Positions 51,092-60,054 of a stretch of 64,000 nucleotides of DNA are shown in pieces; the first letter of the stretch is position 1, and each line of letters opens with the position of its first letter. A model generated the notes under the pieces. The model was not told the origin of the DNA. It ran no database searches and saw nothing but the letters and a program-made list of their open reading frames with translations. Both the position numbers and the translations under genes were made by a program. The stretch is from Syngnathus acus (taxonomy: Eukaryota > Chordata > Actinopteri > Syngnathiformes > Syngnathidae). Location of the stretch: assembly GCF_901709675.1 (NCBI RefSeq), contig NC_051103.1, forward strand, positions 7,425,501 through 7,489,500, read 5' to 3'.

Positions 51092-51129
51092 ACACTAGGT
51101 CCTAGTGTTTTCCTAGTGACTAGGAAAAC
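51092..51129. repeat. Two adjacent perfect short palindromes
   Basis: 51092-51108 is ACACTAGGTCCTAGTGT, arms of 8 with a 1-base centre. 51107-51129 has 11-base arms (GTTTTCCTAGT / ACTAGGAAAAC) around a single G. They share the CCTAGT core, so alternative pairings are possible. Confidence 0.85.
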
Positions 51130-51149
51130 AAACCGGCCGGATTTCCCCG

Positions 51150-51310
51150 CCAAAATGGCAGAATGGTTTATAACTTTACCCGGTGTTCGAGAGACCATGG
51201 TTCGAGCCCCACTCGAAGCAGACTTTGAGCTAAAATTTGCATAGTGTAAGACTTGATCAGTTCTCTCGCGCACAAGGCACAAGCTTTACCATTGAGTGTT
51301 CTGTCAATGG
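51150..51310. repeat. tRNA-like foldback unit 1
   Basis: A plus-strand tRNA-like half has a box A-like TGGCAGAATGG and box B-like GGTTCGAGCCCC. It is followed by an inverted half which, on the minus strand, reads TCAATGGTAAAGCTTGTGCC with a degraded box B. The two halves can be aligned as an inverted repeat. The minus-strand half is followed by a TTTT run, a possible Pol III terminator. No canonical tRNA cloverleaf could be drawn. Confidence 0.6.
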
Positions 51311-51384
51311 TAATTTAGCGTTTTTTCGAGCAAGTTACAATTTTAACGTACACTACCAAAAAAAAAAGCCGAATTTTGCTGGCA

Positions 51385-51545
51385 AAATGGTATAATGGTT
51401 TTTAACTTTACCCGGTGTTCGGGAGACTATGGTTCGAGCCCCACACGAAGCGGACTTTGAGCTAAAGTTTGCGCAGTGTGAGACTCGAACTCGGTTCTCC
51501 CGAACATAAGGCAAAAGCGTTAACCATTACACCAGTTGGTGTTCT
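51385..51545. repeat. tRNA-like foldback unit 2
   Basis: Same architecture as unit 1. The plus-strand half carries TGGTATAATGG and GGTTCGAGCCCC. The minus-strand half reads TGGTGTAATGGTTAACGC with AGTTCGAGTCTC, good matches to box A and box B of tRNA-type Pol III promoters. The sequence after the plus half (GCGGACTTTGAGCTAAAGTT) is nearly identical to that of unit 1, showing tandem duplication with a period of about 240 bases. Confidence 0.65.
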
Positions 51546-51628
51546 GCACTACCTTGGTGATTTGGTAATTTTATCTATTTCGTGAAACCTATACTATGAA
51601 TACATAAAAAAACTTGGAAAATTTCAAC

Positions 51629-51795
51629 GCCAAAATGGCTGAATGGTTTATGACTTGGGTCGGTGTCGGGAAAGCCTCGGGTTCGAGACTTGCACCTTGC
51701 AGCTTTTGCAAATTAAATAGAGTGACATAAGATTCGAACCCGCCTCTCCCAAACTCAAGGGAAAAGCTATAACCATTCGGCCATTCGAGATCTTA
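51629..51795. repeat. tRNA-like foldback unit 3
   Basis: The plus-strand half carries TGGCTGAATGG and GGTTCGAGAC. The minus-strand half reads TGGCCGAATGGTTATAGC with GGGTTCGAATC, the best box A/box B pair in the array. The preceding CGCCAAAATGG is shared with unit 1. It is more diverged from units 1 and 2 than they are from each other. Confidence 0.65.
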
Positions 51796-51898
51796 CATAG
51801 CTCAGTCAAGTGGTTGTAATTGAAGGTTACTCTGAACCTTTCCTGAAGATAGCTTCATGATCTGGGATAATACAAAGAAATCTTCTGTCAACATTCAA

Positions 51899-51995
51899 CG
51901 GACAGTGGTCGAGGGGATAACACCATTGCCTCCGAAGTTTGCAGTGCTGGTTCGAGACCAGAACCCTCCAAAGATTTGTCTTTGCAGTTTTTCTC
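51899..51995 (+). ncRNA. Solitary tRNA-like sequence with oligo-T end
   Basis: Box A-like TGGTCGAGGGGATAAC and box B-like GGTTCGAGACC lie about 35 bases apart, followed by a TTTTT run near 51988, a potential Pol III terminator. A normal anticodon arm and 7-bp acceptor stem are not evident, so this is tRNA-like or a tRNA-derived SINE head rather than a functional tRNA gene. It ends about 55 bases before the CRE/TATA promoter. Confidence 0.4.
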
Positions 51996-52047
51996 TCGCA
52001 TTAGCACCTGTTTGAAAGTTTTTTTTTCTTTTTTTTCCTTCTTCTAA

Positions 52048-52074
52048 TGACGTCATCACAAAAAGAGTATAAAA
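52048..52074 (+). promoter_or_regulatory. CRE plus TATA box promoter
   Basis: A perfect palindromic CRE, TGACGTCA, occupies 52048-52055 and a TATAAAA box 52068-52074. A start about 25-30 bases later (near 52098) would give a first exon ending at the AG/GTGGGT donor after 52183. None of the four known genes in the window shows this focused promoter type. Confidence 0.7.
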
Positions 52075-52097
52075 GGCGTCAAGAACGCGACGCTCAT

Positions 52098-54150
52098 TCT
52101 TGCACTCACCACTGACAGCGAGAGTCACGTTACTCTGGTCCACCTGATGCGGCGGCCGTACGACAGCGTTTAAAAGTGACAAGGTGGGTGTTCAACGTTT
52201 GTTAACCTTTTGAAACTAACTGCTTTTGCTCTCTTTCAGCGTCTAGTTGCACTTTGGGCGTGCTTCCATCATGCAAGCTCAAAAGTTTGCAGAAGCTAGC
52301 GTTAGCAGTGAACATCTTCAACGACCACCAAAACGCATTTATTTGTCGTGCAACCACACAATTGAAGCATTTAACGGTGGGTAAGTACATGCACATTTTA
52401 AAGACTGAGGCACGCACAGTGTGGAAAGATGACTAACATTATTTGCACAAACATTTAGCAACGTCTGGACGACAGCGCCGTTTGGCCGAAGGTAAGTAGA
52501 CAAAGCAGCGTTTGCATAAATCCACCAGAGAATTACTGAAACGGGTATTTCGATGCATTCGTGTTAATTTTCTACTTTCTGTCTGCAGGTGCAAATCCTC
52601 AAAACGAGCCCGTCATGGCCGACTGACTTTCTGTGAGTTTTAAAGTCAACTCTCTCAATCGACTGCTTCTAATTGTCTTCTCATTTGTCCACAGGCCTGC
52701 ATCTGGAACCGAGGGAGCAGGATTACTGCAAAACGGCAAAAATATTTTTATTAGCAAGGCATCTTGTCAAATTGATTAAAGCAAACATTTGTTCTTTGTC
52801 TGCAGGGTCCAAAATGGCCACCTTGCAGTCCTCGCATGGCTTCAGAGACACTTGCAGGTCTACTCTTGCTCAATTTGCTTGTTAGGCTGAAAATGTAAAA
52901 GCAGAATGGTCGTAACGTTACCGTGTCTTTCAGACCAGCGAGCTGTGGTTGGAGAGACGTCCGGCGCTGCCCTCCATTCCTCACTGGTGAAACATGCGAC
53001 ACATGTCAAACATTTGTGCTTGTTCGTCTTTCTTTTGTCCACCAGGTGGTGCCAAAGGACCTAGTTTCTGCAGCATGGATCTGCTGATCGAAAAGGTTTT
53101 GAACCTGTGGAATCATCAACCTCTTGTCTGACCTGCTGATAGGTGACTACAAACTTGGCATTATTTAAAAGCACTTAAGTGCCCCCTCTTTCTGCAGAGC
53201 ACTCTCCAGTAAGGATGCAGTTGGAAAATCTGCCACCTGCTGGCCAAAGGTAAAAGCCCTCAAAACCATGCAGAGGTTCCTCAAGACTGCCTCTATTTTC
53301 AGAGTTGACTCACAAATAAAATGTACTAAATGGCAGCTTGATGGGTCCCTTGTTTGTGTTGTGTTGTGTGCAGGTGTCCACCCTGGAGAGTCTTTGCAAC
53401 ATTTCAGAGAAACTGCATGTGCTGCTTCAGCGGGAGGTTCCAGGTAAAAATAAAAGCAGTAAACTTAAATGGAGTCGTTGTGTCAATGTTCCTTTTTCTT
53501 TACAGGCAAAGGTTGCAAATCCTGGTCCAGAAAGTGAAAAGCCTGCCAGTTTGTCTTCAGCCTCTGTGAGCTCGTTCATCTGGGTCTGTGCTGCCTGAAG
53601 AGCCCTCTGCTGGTAAGGGAAGGAAAGTAAATGACATTTTAGCAAACATGTTTCAAAATTTGAATTAGTTTTTTTTGTCCAGTGTGGAGCACCATCAAAT
53701 ACCTGCTCGTAGCGGAAGCTGAGGACTAGAGCAAAGCCGCATACCGGCAACACTTTAGTCTTGTTGCTGCCTCAGCTTTAAGGCAACCTGAGAAGTGAGG
53801 CACTTTAAATGCTCCTCATTGCACAATCTTATCTTTATTCCAATAATTGTTTTTCTCCCATTTTCTGACAGGCATCAAGGAACAAAATCAGCTTCCTGGT
53901 CATGCAGCTTGCAATACTCTGTGCCATGAACAACTCTACTTGCGCACTGGTATGTTTCATGCACAAAACGTTGACTTAGCTTTTTACTTACCAATCTCTT
54001 TTTGTCTCGGGTCCAGGCATGGAGTAACACTCATCCCACTGGCTGACCACTCCACCGCTCGTCCAGATTGCTATCCAACTTGTTACTTTGTTGTGATTGT
54101 TTACTCTGCAAAAGAAATAAAACCATTACAAATAACACAAACTTTCAACT
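52098..54150 (+). ncRNA. Uncharacterised compact transcript of about 13 exons
   Basis: A plausible Pol II transcription unit. Exon ends from consensus splice sites: about 52098-52183, 52240-52380, 52459-52491, 52589-52632, 52695-52857, 52934-52986, 53046-53142, 53198-53249, 53374-53443, 53506-53612, 53683-53794, 53872-53949, 54017 to about 54150. Introns are 55-125 bases with good polypyrimidine tracts and GT-AG ends. An AATAAA is at 54116-54121. I recognise no family. The introns contain no C/D-box snoRNA motifs I could find. It could be a long non-coding RNA, a short-protein gene (see the spliced frame) or a decayed gene. If translation ends at 53131, six downstream junctions would make the full transcript a nonsense-mediated-decay substrate. 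Confidence 0.55.
52271..53131 (+). CDS. Hypothetical spliced open frame of 162 codons in the unknown transcript
   Basis: Segments 52271-52380, 52459-52491, 52589-52632, 52695-52857, 52934-52986 and 53046-53131 join without a stop. The ATG has A at -3. The product starts MQAQKFAEASVSSEHLQRPP and ends in WNHQPLV. It is basic in its first half (FGRRCKSSKRARHGR), Cys-rich later (SCGWRDVRRC), and has no signal peptide, membrane segment or domain I recognise. A short upstream frame (MRRPYDSV) lies in exon 1. Exons 8-10 are also open in a different frame and could be translated by an isoform. Weak points: 162 codons open across five junctions can happen by chance in stop-poor sequence, and the frame stops before half the exons are used. 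Confidence 0.3.
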
Positions 54151-54244
54151 CTTCATTACATCTTAAACTTTAAAACAAAACTAAAAATAATTTTCTTTCA
54201 TTTTTATTCCCCCCCCCCCCAAAAAATTCCTGGATTTTTTTTTT

Positions 54245-55690
54245 GGTGAAATTTGAGAAATGGGGCGGAATACTGCTTCATGATTGGCAGAAAGCTCAAA
54301 AACTGGGTGGAGCCAAGAAAATGAAAGGCTGTGGTTGGCTGAAAAGTGGGCGTGTATATGCAAATGAGGTGCTCTGTGAGTGGTTGAAATAAAGTGGGCG
54401 TGGTTTCCTAAAAACGAAGCAATCTGATTGGCTGTCAGAAAGTGGGCGTGGCTATGCATATTTGGAGCCGAGCTGTGATTGGTCAGATGTGCAAATGCTG
54501 CGTTCTGATTGGCTGTCAGAAAGTGGGCGGGGCTATGCAAATTTGGAGCCGAGCCGTGATTGGCTGGGCAAAGTGGCACTGTGATTGGTTGGATTTGAGA
54601 AGGGCGTAGTTTCCTAAAAATGAAGCAATCTGATTGGTCAGATGTGCAAATGCTGCGTTCTGATTGGCTGTCAGAAGGTGGGCGGGGCTATGCAAATTTG
54701 GAGCCGAGCCGTGATTGGTTGGATTTGAAAAGGGCGTGATTTCCTAAAAATGAAGCAATCTGATTGGTCAGATGTGCAAATGCTGCGTTCTGATTGGCTG
54801 TCAGAAAGTGGGCGTGGCTATGCAAATTTGGAGCCGATCCGTGATTGGCTGGGCAAAGTGGCACTGTGATTGGTTGGATTTGAGAAGGGCGTAGTTTCCT
54901 AAAAATGAAGCAATCTGATTGGTCAGATGTGCAAATGCTGCGTTCTGATTGGCTGTCAGAAGGTGGGCGTGGCTATGCAAATTTGGAGCCGAGCCGTGAT
55001 TGGCTGGGCAAAGTGGCACTGTGATTGGTTGGATTTGAAAAGGGCGTAGTTTCCTAAAAATGAAGCATTCTGATTGGCTGTCAGAAAGTGGGCGTGGCTG
55101 GGCAAAGTGGCACTGTGATTGGTTGATTTGAAAAGGGCGTGGTTTCCTAAAAATGAAGCAATCTGATTGGTCAGATGTGCAAATGCTGCGTTCTGATTGG
55201 CTGTCAGAAAGTGGGCGTGGCTATGCAAATTTGGAGCCGATCCGTGATTGGCTGGGCAAAGTGGCACTGTGATTGGTTGGATTTGAGAAGGGCGTAGTTT
55301 CCTAAAAATGAAGCAATCTGATTGGTCAGATGTGCAAATGCTGCGTTCTGATTGGCTGTCAGAAGGTGGGCGTGGCTATGCAAATTTGGAGCCGAGCCGT
55401 GATTGGCTGGGCAAAGTGGCACTGTGATTGGTTGGATTTGAAAAGGGCGTAGTTTCCTAAAAATGAAGCATTCTGATTGGCTGTCAGAAAGTGGGCGTGG
55501 CTGGGCAAAGTGGCACTGTGATTGGTTGATTTGAAAAGGGCGTGGTTTCCTAAAAATGAAGCAATCTGATTGGTCATATGTGCAAATGCTGCGTTCTGAT
55601 TGGCTGCCAGAAAGTGGGCGTGGCTATGCAAATTTGGAGCCGAGCCGTGATTGGGCAGGCTGAATTTGGGCAGAGTTAGGAGGCGGGCAA
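54245..55690 (+). repeat. Promoter-motif tandem array with higher-order structure
   Basis: Tandem repeats with basic steps of about 121-153 bases. Recurrent elements are CTGATTGGCTGTCAGAA (inverted CCAAT box), GTGGGCGTGGCTATGCAAAT (GC box next to a perfect octamer ATGCAAAT), GTGATTGGCTGGGCAAAG, ACTGTGATTGGTTGG and TCAGATGTGCAAATGCTGCG. A three-step block of about 403 bases starting near 54789 is repeated almost exactly from near 55192, a higher-order tandem duplication. On the minus strand it reads as long His/Asn/Ala-rich frames, which are a by-product of the repeat. Confidence 0.9.
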
Positions 55691-55754
55691 AGTGGCACTT
55701 AGGTTTTGGAAGGCTCTTTTCAGCTTGGAGTTGAGTGTTTGCCTTCAGCTACTG

Positions 55755-55878
55755 AACAGAGCCAAGTCTTTGACTGCTTCTCTCGGTCTCCACATGAGTC
55801 AAAGTGACTGCAACTGTACAATTGCATCACTTTGACTCATGTGGAGACAGAGAGAAGCAGCAAAGACTTGGGTCTGTT
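55755..55878 (+). repeat. Near-perfect hairpin (about 57-bp arms)
   Basis: The left arm contains TCCACATGAGTCAAAGTGA and the right arm its complement TCACTTTGACTCATGTGGA. Pairing runs from AACAGA at 55755 to TCTGTT at 55878, with two mismatches, two single-base bulges and a terminal loop of about 8 bases (CTGTACAA). Such a transcript would fold to a long stem, longer than a usual miRNA precursor arm. Confidence 0.85.
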
Positions 55879-56107
55879 GCAGTGACACTCACCTCAAGGC
55901 TGAAAACTTTTGTTTTCAAACAGTACTTTGCCAATGCAGTGACCACCAAGCATGAAAGACTTCAAATGAGCAAATTTGCTCATAAATCAAAGACATGCCA
56001 CTTGACCAATTTATTGAATAGAAAAGAAGTTTGAAAAGGCCCTGCCTGCATGGAAACAGATTAAGCGGTTGATGAGCTCAGGTATGATGTCACTTACTTC
56101 TCGTGGC

Positions 56108-56382
56108 AGGTGAGCACATGCAAACAGTGCAAACATCTCTCACTGGGACAAAACCTAAGTGCCAGGTACTCCACAGTACCACCACCACTCACTTTTGGAC
56201 AAGGTTTTCCATGACACTGAAGCAAACCAAGTCAGTTAAATATATGTTTCTGACTAACTTGGTTTGCATCAATGTCATCAAAAAACACATCCAGACGAGT
56301 GTGATGATGATGATGATGATATTGTGCAGTACCTGGCACTTTGGTTTTGTGAGAGCTGTCAGCTGCTTGCATGTGCTCACCT
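56108..56382 (+). repeat. Large imperfect inverted repeat (about 130-bp arms)
   Basis: Ends are AGGTGAGCACATGC and GCATGTGCTCACCT. Matching inner blocks are GTGCCAGGTACT / AGTACCTGGCAC, CAAAACCTAAG / CTTTGGTTTTG and AAGCAAACCAAGT / ACTTGGTTTGCAT. The apex lies near 56240-56250, and a (GAT)n/(CCA) segment pairs poorly. Overlapping frames on both strands encode related peptides because of the symmetry. Confidence 0.85.
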
Positions 56383-57639
56383 TCTCCCTGGTGTGCCATG
56401 ACAATATGACATCGCACATCAGCTCCTCAAGCACATAACACTACCAACTAACATAACTTACACATTTTTTTTTTAGATTTATATATATTTTTTTAATTCA
56501 AGTCATTATTTGAACAAAGTGGTACGCTTTCACTTTTCATGAGTGCCAACTATGATCAAAAATATACTTTTTAAGTTAACATGCAAGTACATTTTTCAAA
56601 ACTATACTTCTTACATTGACATGTAACTTTAACGACTGTAGAGCAATTATTTTGTTTCTTTTTACTGTGGCCCAAATAATCAACGGGACAAGGTCCACCT
56701 TGCTAGTCACCAGAGGCATAATGCTACATGGAAAATGGGGAGGTACCTTTCGAGATATGCAGATAGACGACCAGCAGCCGACGTGGAGCCTCCAGTCTTC
56801 AAGGTTGGACGTGGCAAAACAGAAAAACCAACGTTCAAATCAAACGCTTTCCTTGATAATCCATTGATTGACAGCCGAGTGAGTGCTGCTTGTGGGCGTG
56901 CTAGCTAACGCTCCACCTCTTGTTTCACGAGAGCTAGCGAGTTTCCACGGACGTAACAACTAACAAATATTCTCCTTTCATGTCATTGTTTACATGTACG
57001 CATTTACATACATACAGCAAATCGAGAGCTTGGAAAAAGTTGACATGACTCACTCGAAAGCCCAAATGGTAACAACCTGAAGCGCTAGCTGCTCGCTGAA
57101 GCGGAAGTGTACGGTAGCCGAGAAAGCTCAATTCAAGTCACCAAAAAGCGCGTCTTTGGCAACCTGCACAAAAGACACTCCCACATCATGCATACAACAC
57201 TAGTTCGGATAATTAAGTAAACACGCATAAAAGACGCTCAAATAGGGTGACCAGACTTCCTCTTTTTCCTGGACATGTCCTACTTTAGAACCCTAAAAAA
57301 GTCTACACCGAGTGTTTACATTCTCAATTTATTAGTCAAAGTAAAATCACCTCAGGAATGTTAAGTTTTCGATTTGAAATTTAAAATAAGCATAAGATAA
57401 ATATAATATATTTGTGCTATTGTATATGTTGTGTGAGAGTGGGTGAGGAAGAGAGGGACAGGAGTCACTGCTGACATGACTAATACTGCGATCAGCGCCC
57501 ATTCATTCTTCCAAAGCTTAACTGGAAACACATATTAAACCTGCTCCCCATTATATAAGTCTAAACTCTGTGTGTGTGTGTGTGTGTGTGTGTTTGAGAT
57601 TGTGTGTGCGCGCGCGCATGCATGTTAGTGTGTGTGATA

Positions 57640-57700
57640 GGTTAACTGGAGTACATGGAGGCAGTAGTTCACCACTGAGTTCAGGCAGAGGTCATTCTCC
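57640..57700 (+). repeat. Dispersed repeat, copy 1
   Basis: Contains AGGTTAACTGGAGTACATGG, then AGGCAG and GTTCA. It follows a GT-rich tract and matches 59994-60054. Confidence 0.6.
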
Positions 57701-57892
57701 AGCTCTTCTTTCTTATTCTTCCTTTTTTTTTATTCCGCTCTAACGACCTTATTATTTTCTATTTTATTTATTTATTCTGTAGCCTACTCAACTGTGTGCT
57801 ATTTTATCCTGTTTTCTGACACTTCCTTTTTACATCCGAACTCCGTATGTCTCTGTGTTAATGGGTTTTTAACACAATAATCCATTAACTTC

Positions 57893-57908
57893 GTGCGTGC
57901 GTGCGTGC

Positions 57909-57986
<78 letters not shown>

Positions 57987-58002
57987 GTGTGTGTGTGTGT
58001 GA
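57893..58002. repeat. Long (GT)n/(GC GT)n microsatellite
   Basis: About 110 bases of alternating purine-pyrimidine, starting with CGTG repeats and then almost pure GT with one GC interruption. It is the longest simple repeat in the window. Confidence 0.95.
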
Positions 58003-58472
58003 GCGTGCACATCCGAAAAATAAGGACTGGATGTGTCTTCAGGGTTCAGCTTTAGGTCACTTGTAATGTAAACCCCAGTATAAACAGGTACTCCAGATTT
58101 TGACAAAAGTTTTTAAACATAACTTCCAAAATGAGCTCTTTTTATTTTTTTATTTTTATGTGTACATTGCACACATACATAATACTGAATGTGTTGATTC
58201 AGTGGAAGAGTTTGAGTGGAAATTTGACAGTGAGTGATGCCAGTCGTTGCTATTCCCAGTGAGTATGTTGGAGTGGCTTGAGCAGTCAGTGTGTACAAAC
58301 AGGAGCATTTCTTCAAAGAAAGACAAGGTGTCATAAATCGTGTGTGTCGACAGCGGGCAGCTTCCTGCTGCTCCTCCCTGTCTGAGCCCAAAGCCTACAC
58401 TGACAGACCAATGACAACCAATACAATACACATGGACTACCTGCAGAATGGCACAGACCACACACACACTTG

Positions 58473-58501
58473 CTATAATATAATATAATATAATATAATA
58501 T
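58473..58501. repeat. (TATAA)n pentanucleotide microsatellite
   Basis: About five to six uninterrupted units. Confidence 0.9.
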
Positions 58502-58719
58502 GTCTTTTTTTATGTTTACTTGGGTTATCTTTGTTGTTTGTATTTGTTTAAAGTGGAGAAACTATGCTAAGATGTAAAAAAAAAAAATCGCACACTGTAT
58601 CTATAGACATTTGAGCGCTTCAATTAAATTGTTTACATTTAAAAACGTGTGAGCCTCTGTTGTGAGTTAAACGGAAAGTGAGGCCCAGAATAAAGTTCAA
58701 CATCAGACACATGCCGAGG

Positions 58720-58720
<1 letters not shown>

Positions 58721-58761
<41 letters not shown>

Positions 58762-58762
58762 C
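58721..58762. repeat. (CTCCTG)n hexanucleotide microsatellite
   Basis: About seven GCTCCT units. It reads as Glu-Gln or Gly-Ala runs on the minus strand, with no other sign of coding. Confidence 0.9.
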
Positions 58763-59993
58763 TATCCAATTGCAGTGTGTGGAGGTCACAGCCCCCTGCC
58801 GTGTCGTCACCATCATGAACTCGCACAGGGCAGCTGGCTCTAAGTGTGTATACGCGTTTGTTGGACAACGTGCATGCTGCAATCTTCCATTTGGTTGATG
58901 TGTTTGCACCTTGTAAAAGTCAACCACAGGTGCTTCTCACTGACCAAGTGACCCTGCAAAACTTTGGCCGCAGAGAAACGTTTCTTTGTGTGTTTTACTT
59001 GATTCACCTATTTTGAAGATAGCAGGGCATTTCAAATGATGTCAATGAGTGTTTGTGGGGCGGTTGGGTGATAGGTAATGGGGCGACGACTGTGGAGGGG
59101 GAAGAAATGGCTGGGGTAAGATTGGGGTGAGGGTTTAAGTTGAGGGCAGAGGGGAACGAGAGGAGAAGAGGTGTGTGTGTGTGTGTGTTTGGGTGGGGGG
59201 AGGTTTAAGTTAAGGGCAGACGAGAGACTGCCTGCGTGTTTCTGTCCTTTGAACGACCCTCCCACTTTTACGCATGAATCCGATACCCTCATTTTTGTAT
59301 ATGATGAGAAAGAGAGAGAGAGAGCAAAGAAAAAGAGAACAGACTATATTTCCATATTTTGTGTCAGTTGCAGAACACCTGAAATCTGCACGGGGCCCCG
59401 TTTTGGTAGAATGCTGCCATGAAAACGAGAGTCATTTCATTTGAAAAGTCGAGTTTAGCGTGTTTGGGGTGGTGTTGCGCTTATTTGGACGTGCCGGTGC
59501 ATGAGACAGCCCCGCTCCAACTCACCTGATAATTTGTTGCGAGAAAGTAGTCTGCGCTTGCCAGGTCTCAGGTCACAGTTTTCTGAAGCAATTGGAGTTT
59601 GCCTGTTTTTCATATTCCACAAAAAAAAACATGAATCGGTGTGTATTAGCTGTGCTACATATTAGCTTGCTTCGTTCTCATAATAGAGCCTTGTAAAAAC
59701 ACTGCTGACTTTACCTCAGCACCAAATGGCAAACAGACAAAGTTAGCGACAAGCTGGTGAACATGGTGGAGCATTTAGCAGCCAAATAATAATGACCCCG
59801 GGGGACTTGACAAAACAAAACAACTTGTCACACACCTTCACCGGGCTGGAAGCCATGATGCCTCCTTTCACACTCGCTTGCATTTTCAATGCAACATTCG
59901 GGAAGAATATGAGCAGCGAAGCCAGGAAGTCGATGTATATGCCAGTGTGTGTGTGCGTGCGTGTGTGTGTGTGTGACAGCCAGAGACACGGAC

Positions 59994-60054
59994 TCAGGTT
60001 AACGAGAGTACATGGAGGCAGAAGTTCACTTGTGAGTTCAGTCAGAGGTCGATC
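59994..60054 (+). repeat. Dispersed repeat, copy 2
   Basis: Contains AGGTTAACGAGAGTACATGG, then AGGCAGAAGTTCAC and GAGTTCAG. It matches 57640-57700 and likewise follows a GT-rich tract, which suggests one duplicated segment rather than chance. Confidence 0.6.

Noticed and set aside
51150-51995. Functional tRNA genes
   Set aside because: Box A and box B motifs are present, but no clean acceptor stem or anticodon arm could be drawn for any unit. Described as tRNA-like instead.
52184-54016. snoRNA host gene interpretation
   Set aside because: Introns were scanned by eye for RTGATGA/CTGA pairs and H/ACA boxes. None formed a convincing snoRNA, and most introns are too short to hold one.
54181-55631. 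Minus-strand His/Asn/Ala-rich frames over the motif array
   Set aside because: They repeat with the 403-base unit and exist only because the repeat lacks stops in that frame. The peptide mirrors the DNA repeat, with no start-site or splice evidence.
56103-56438. Frames on both strands of the large hairpin
   Set aside because: The two peptides resemble each other because the DNA is an inverted repeat. No coding evidence.
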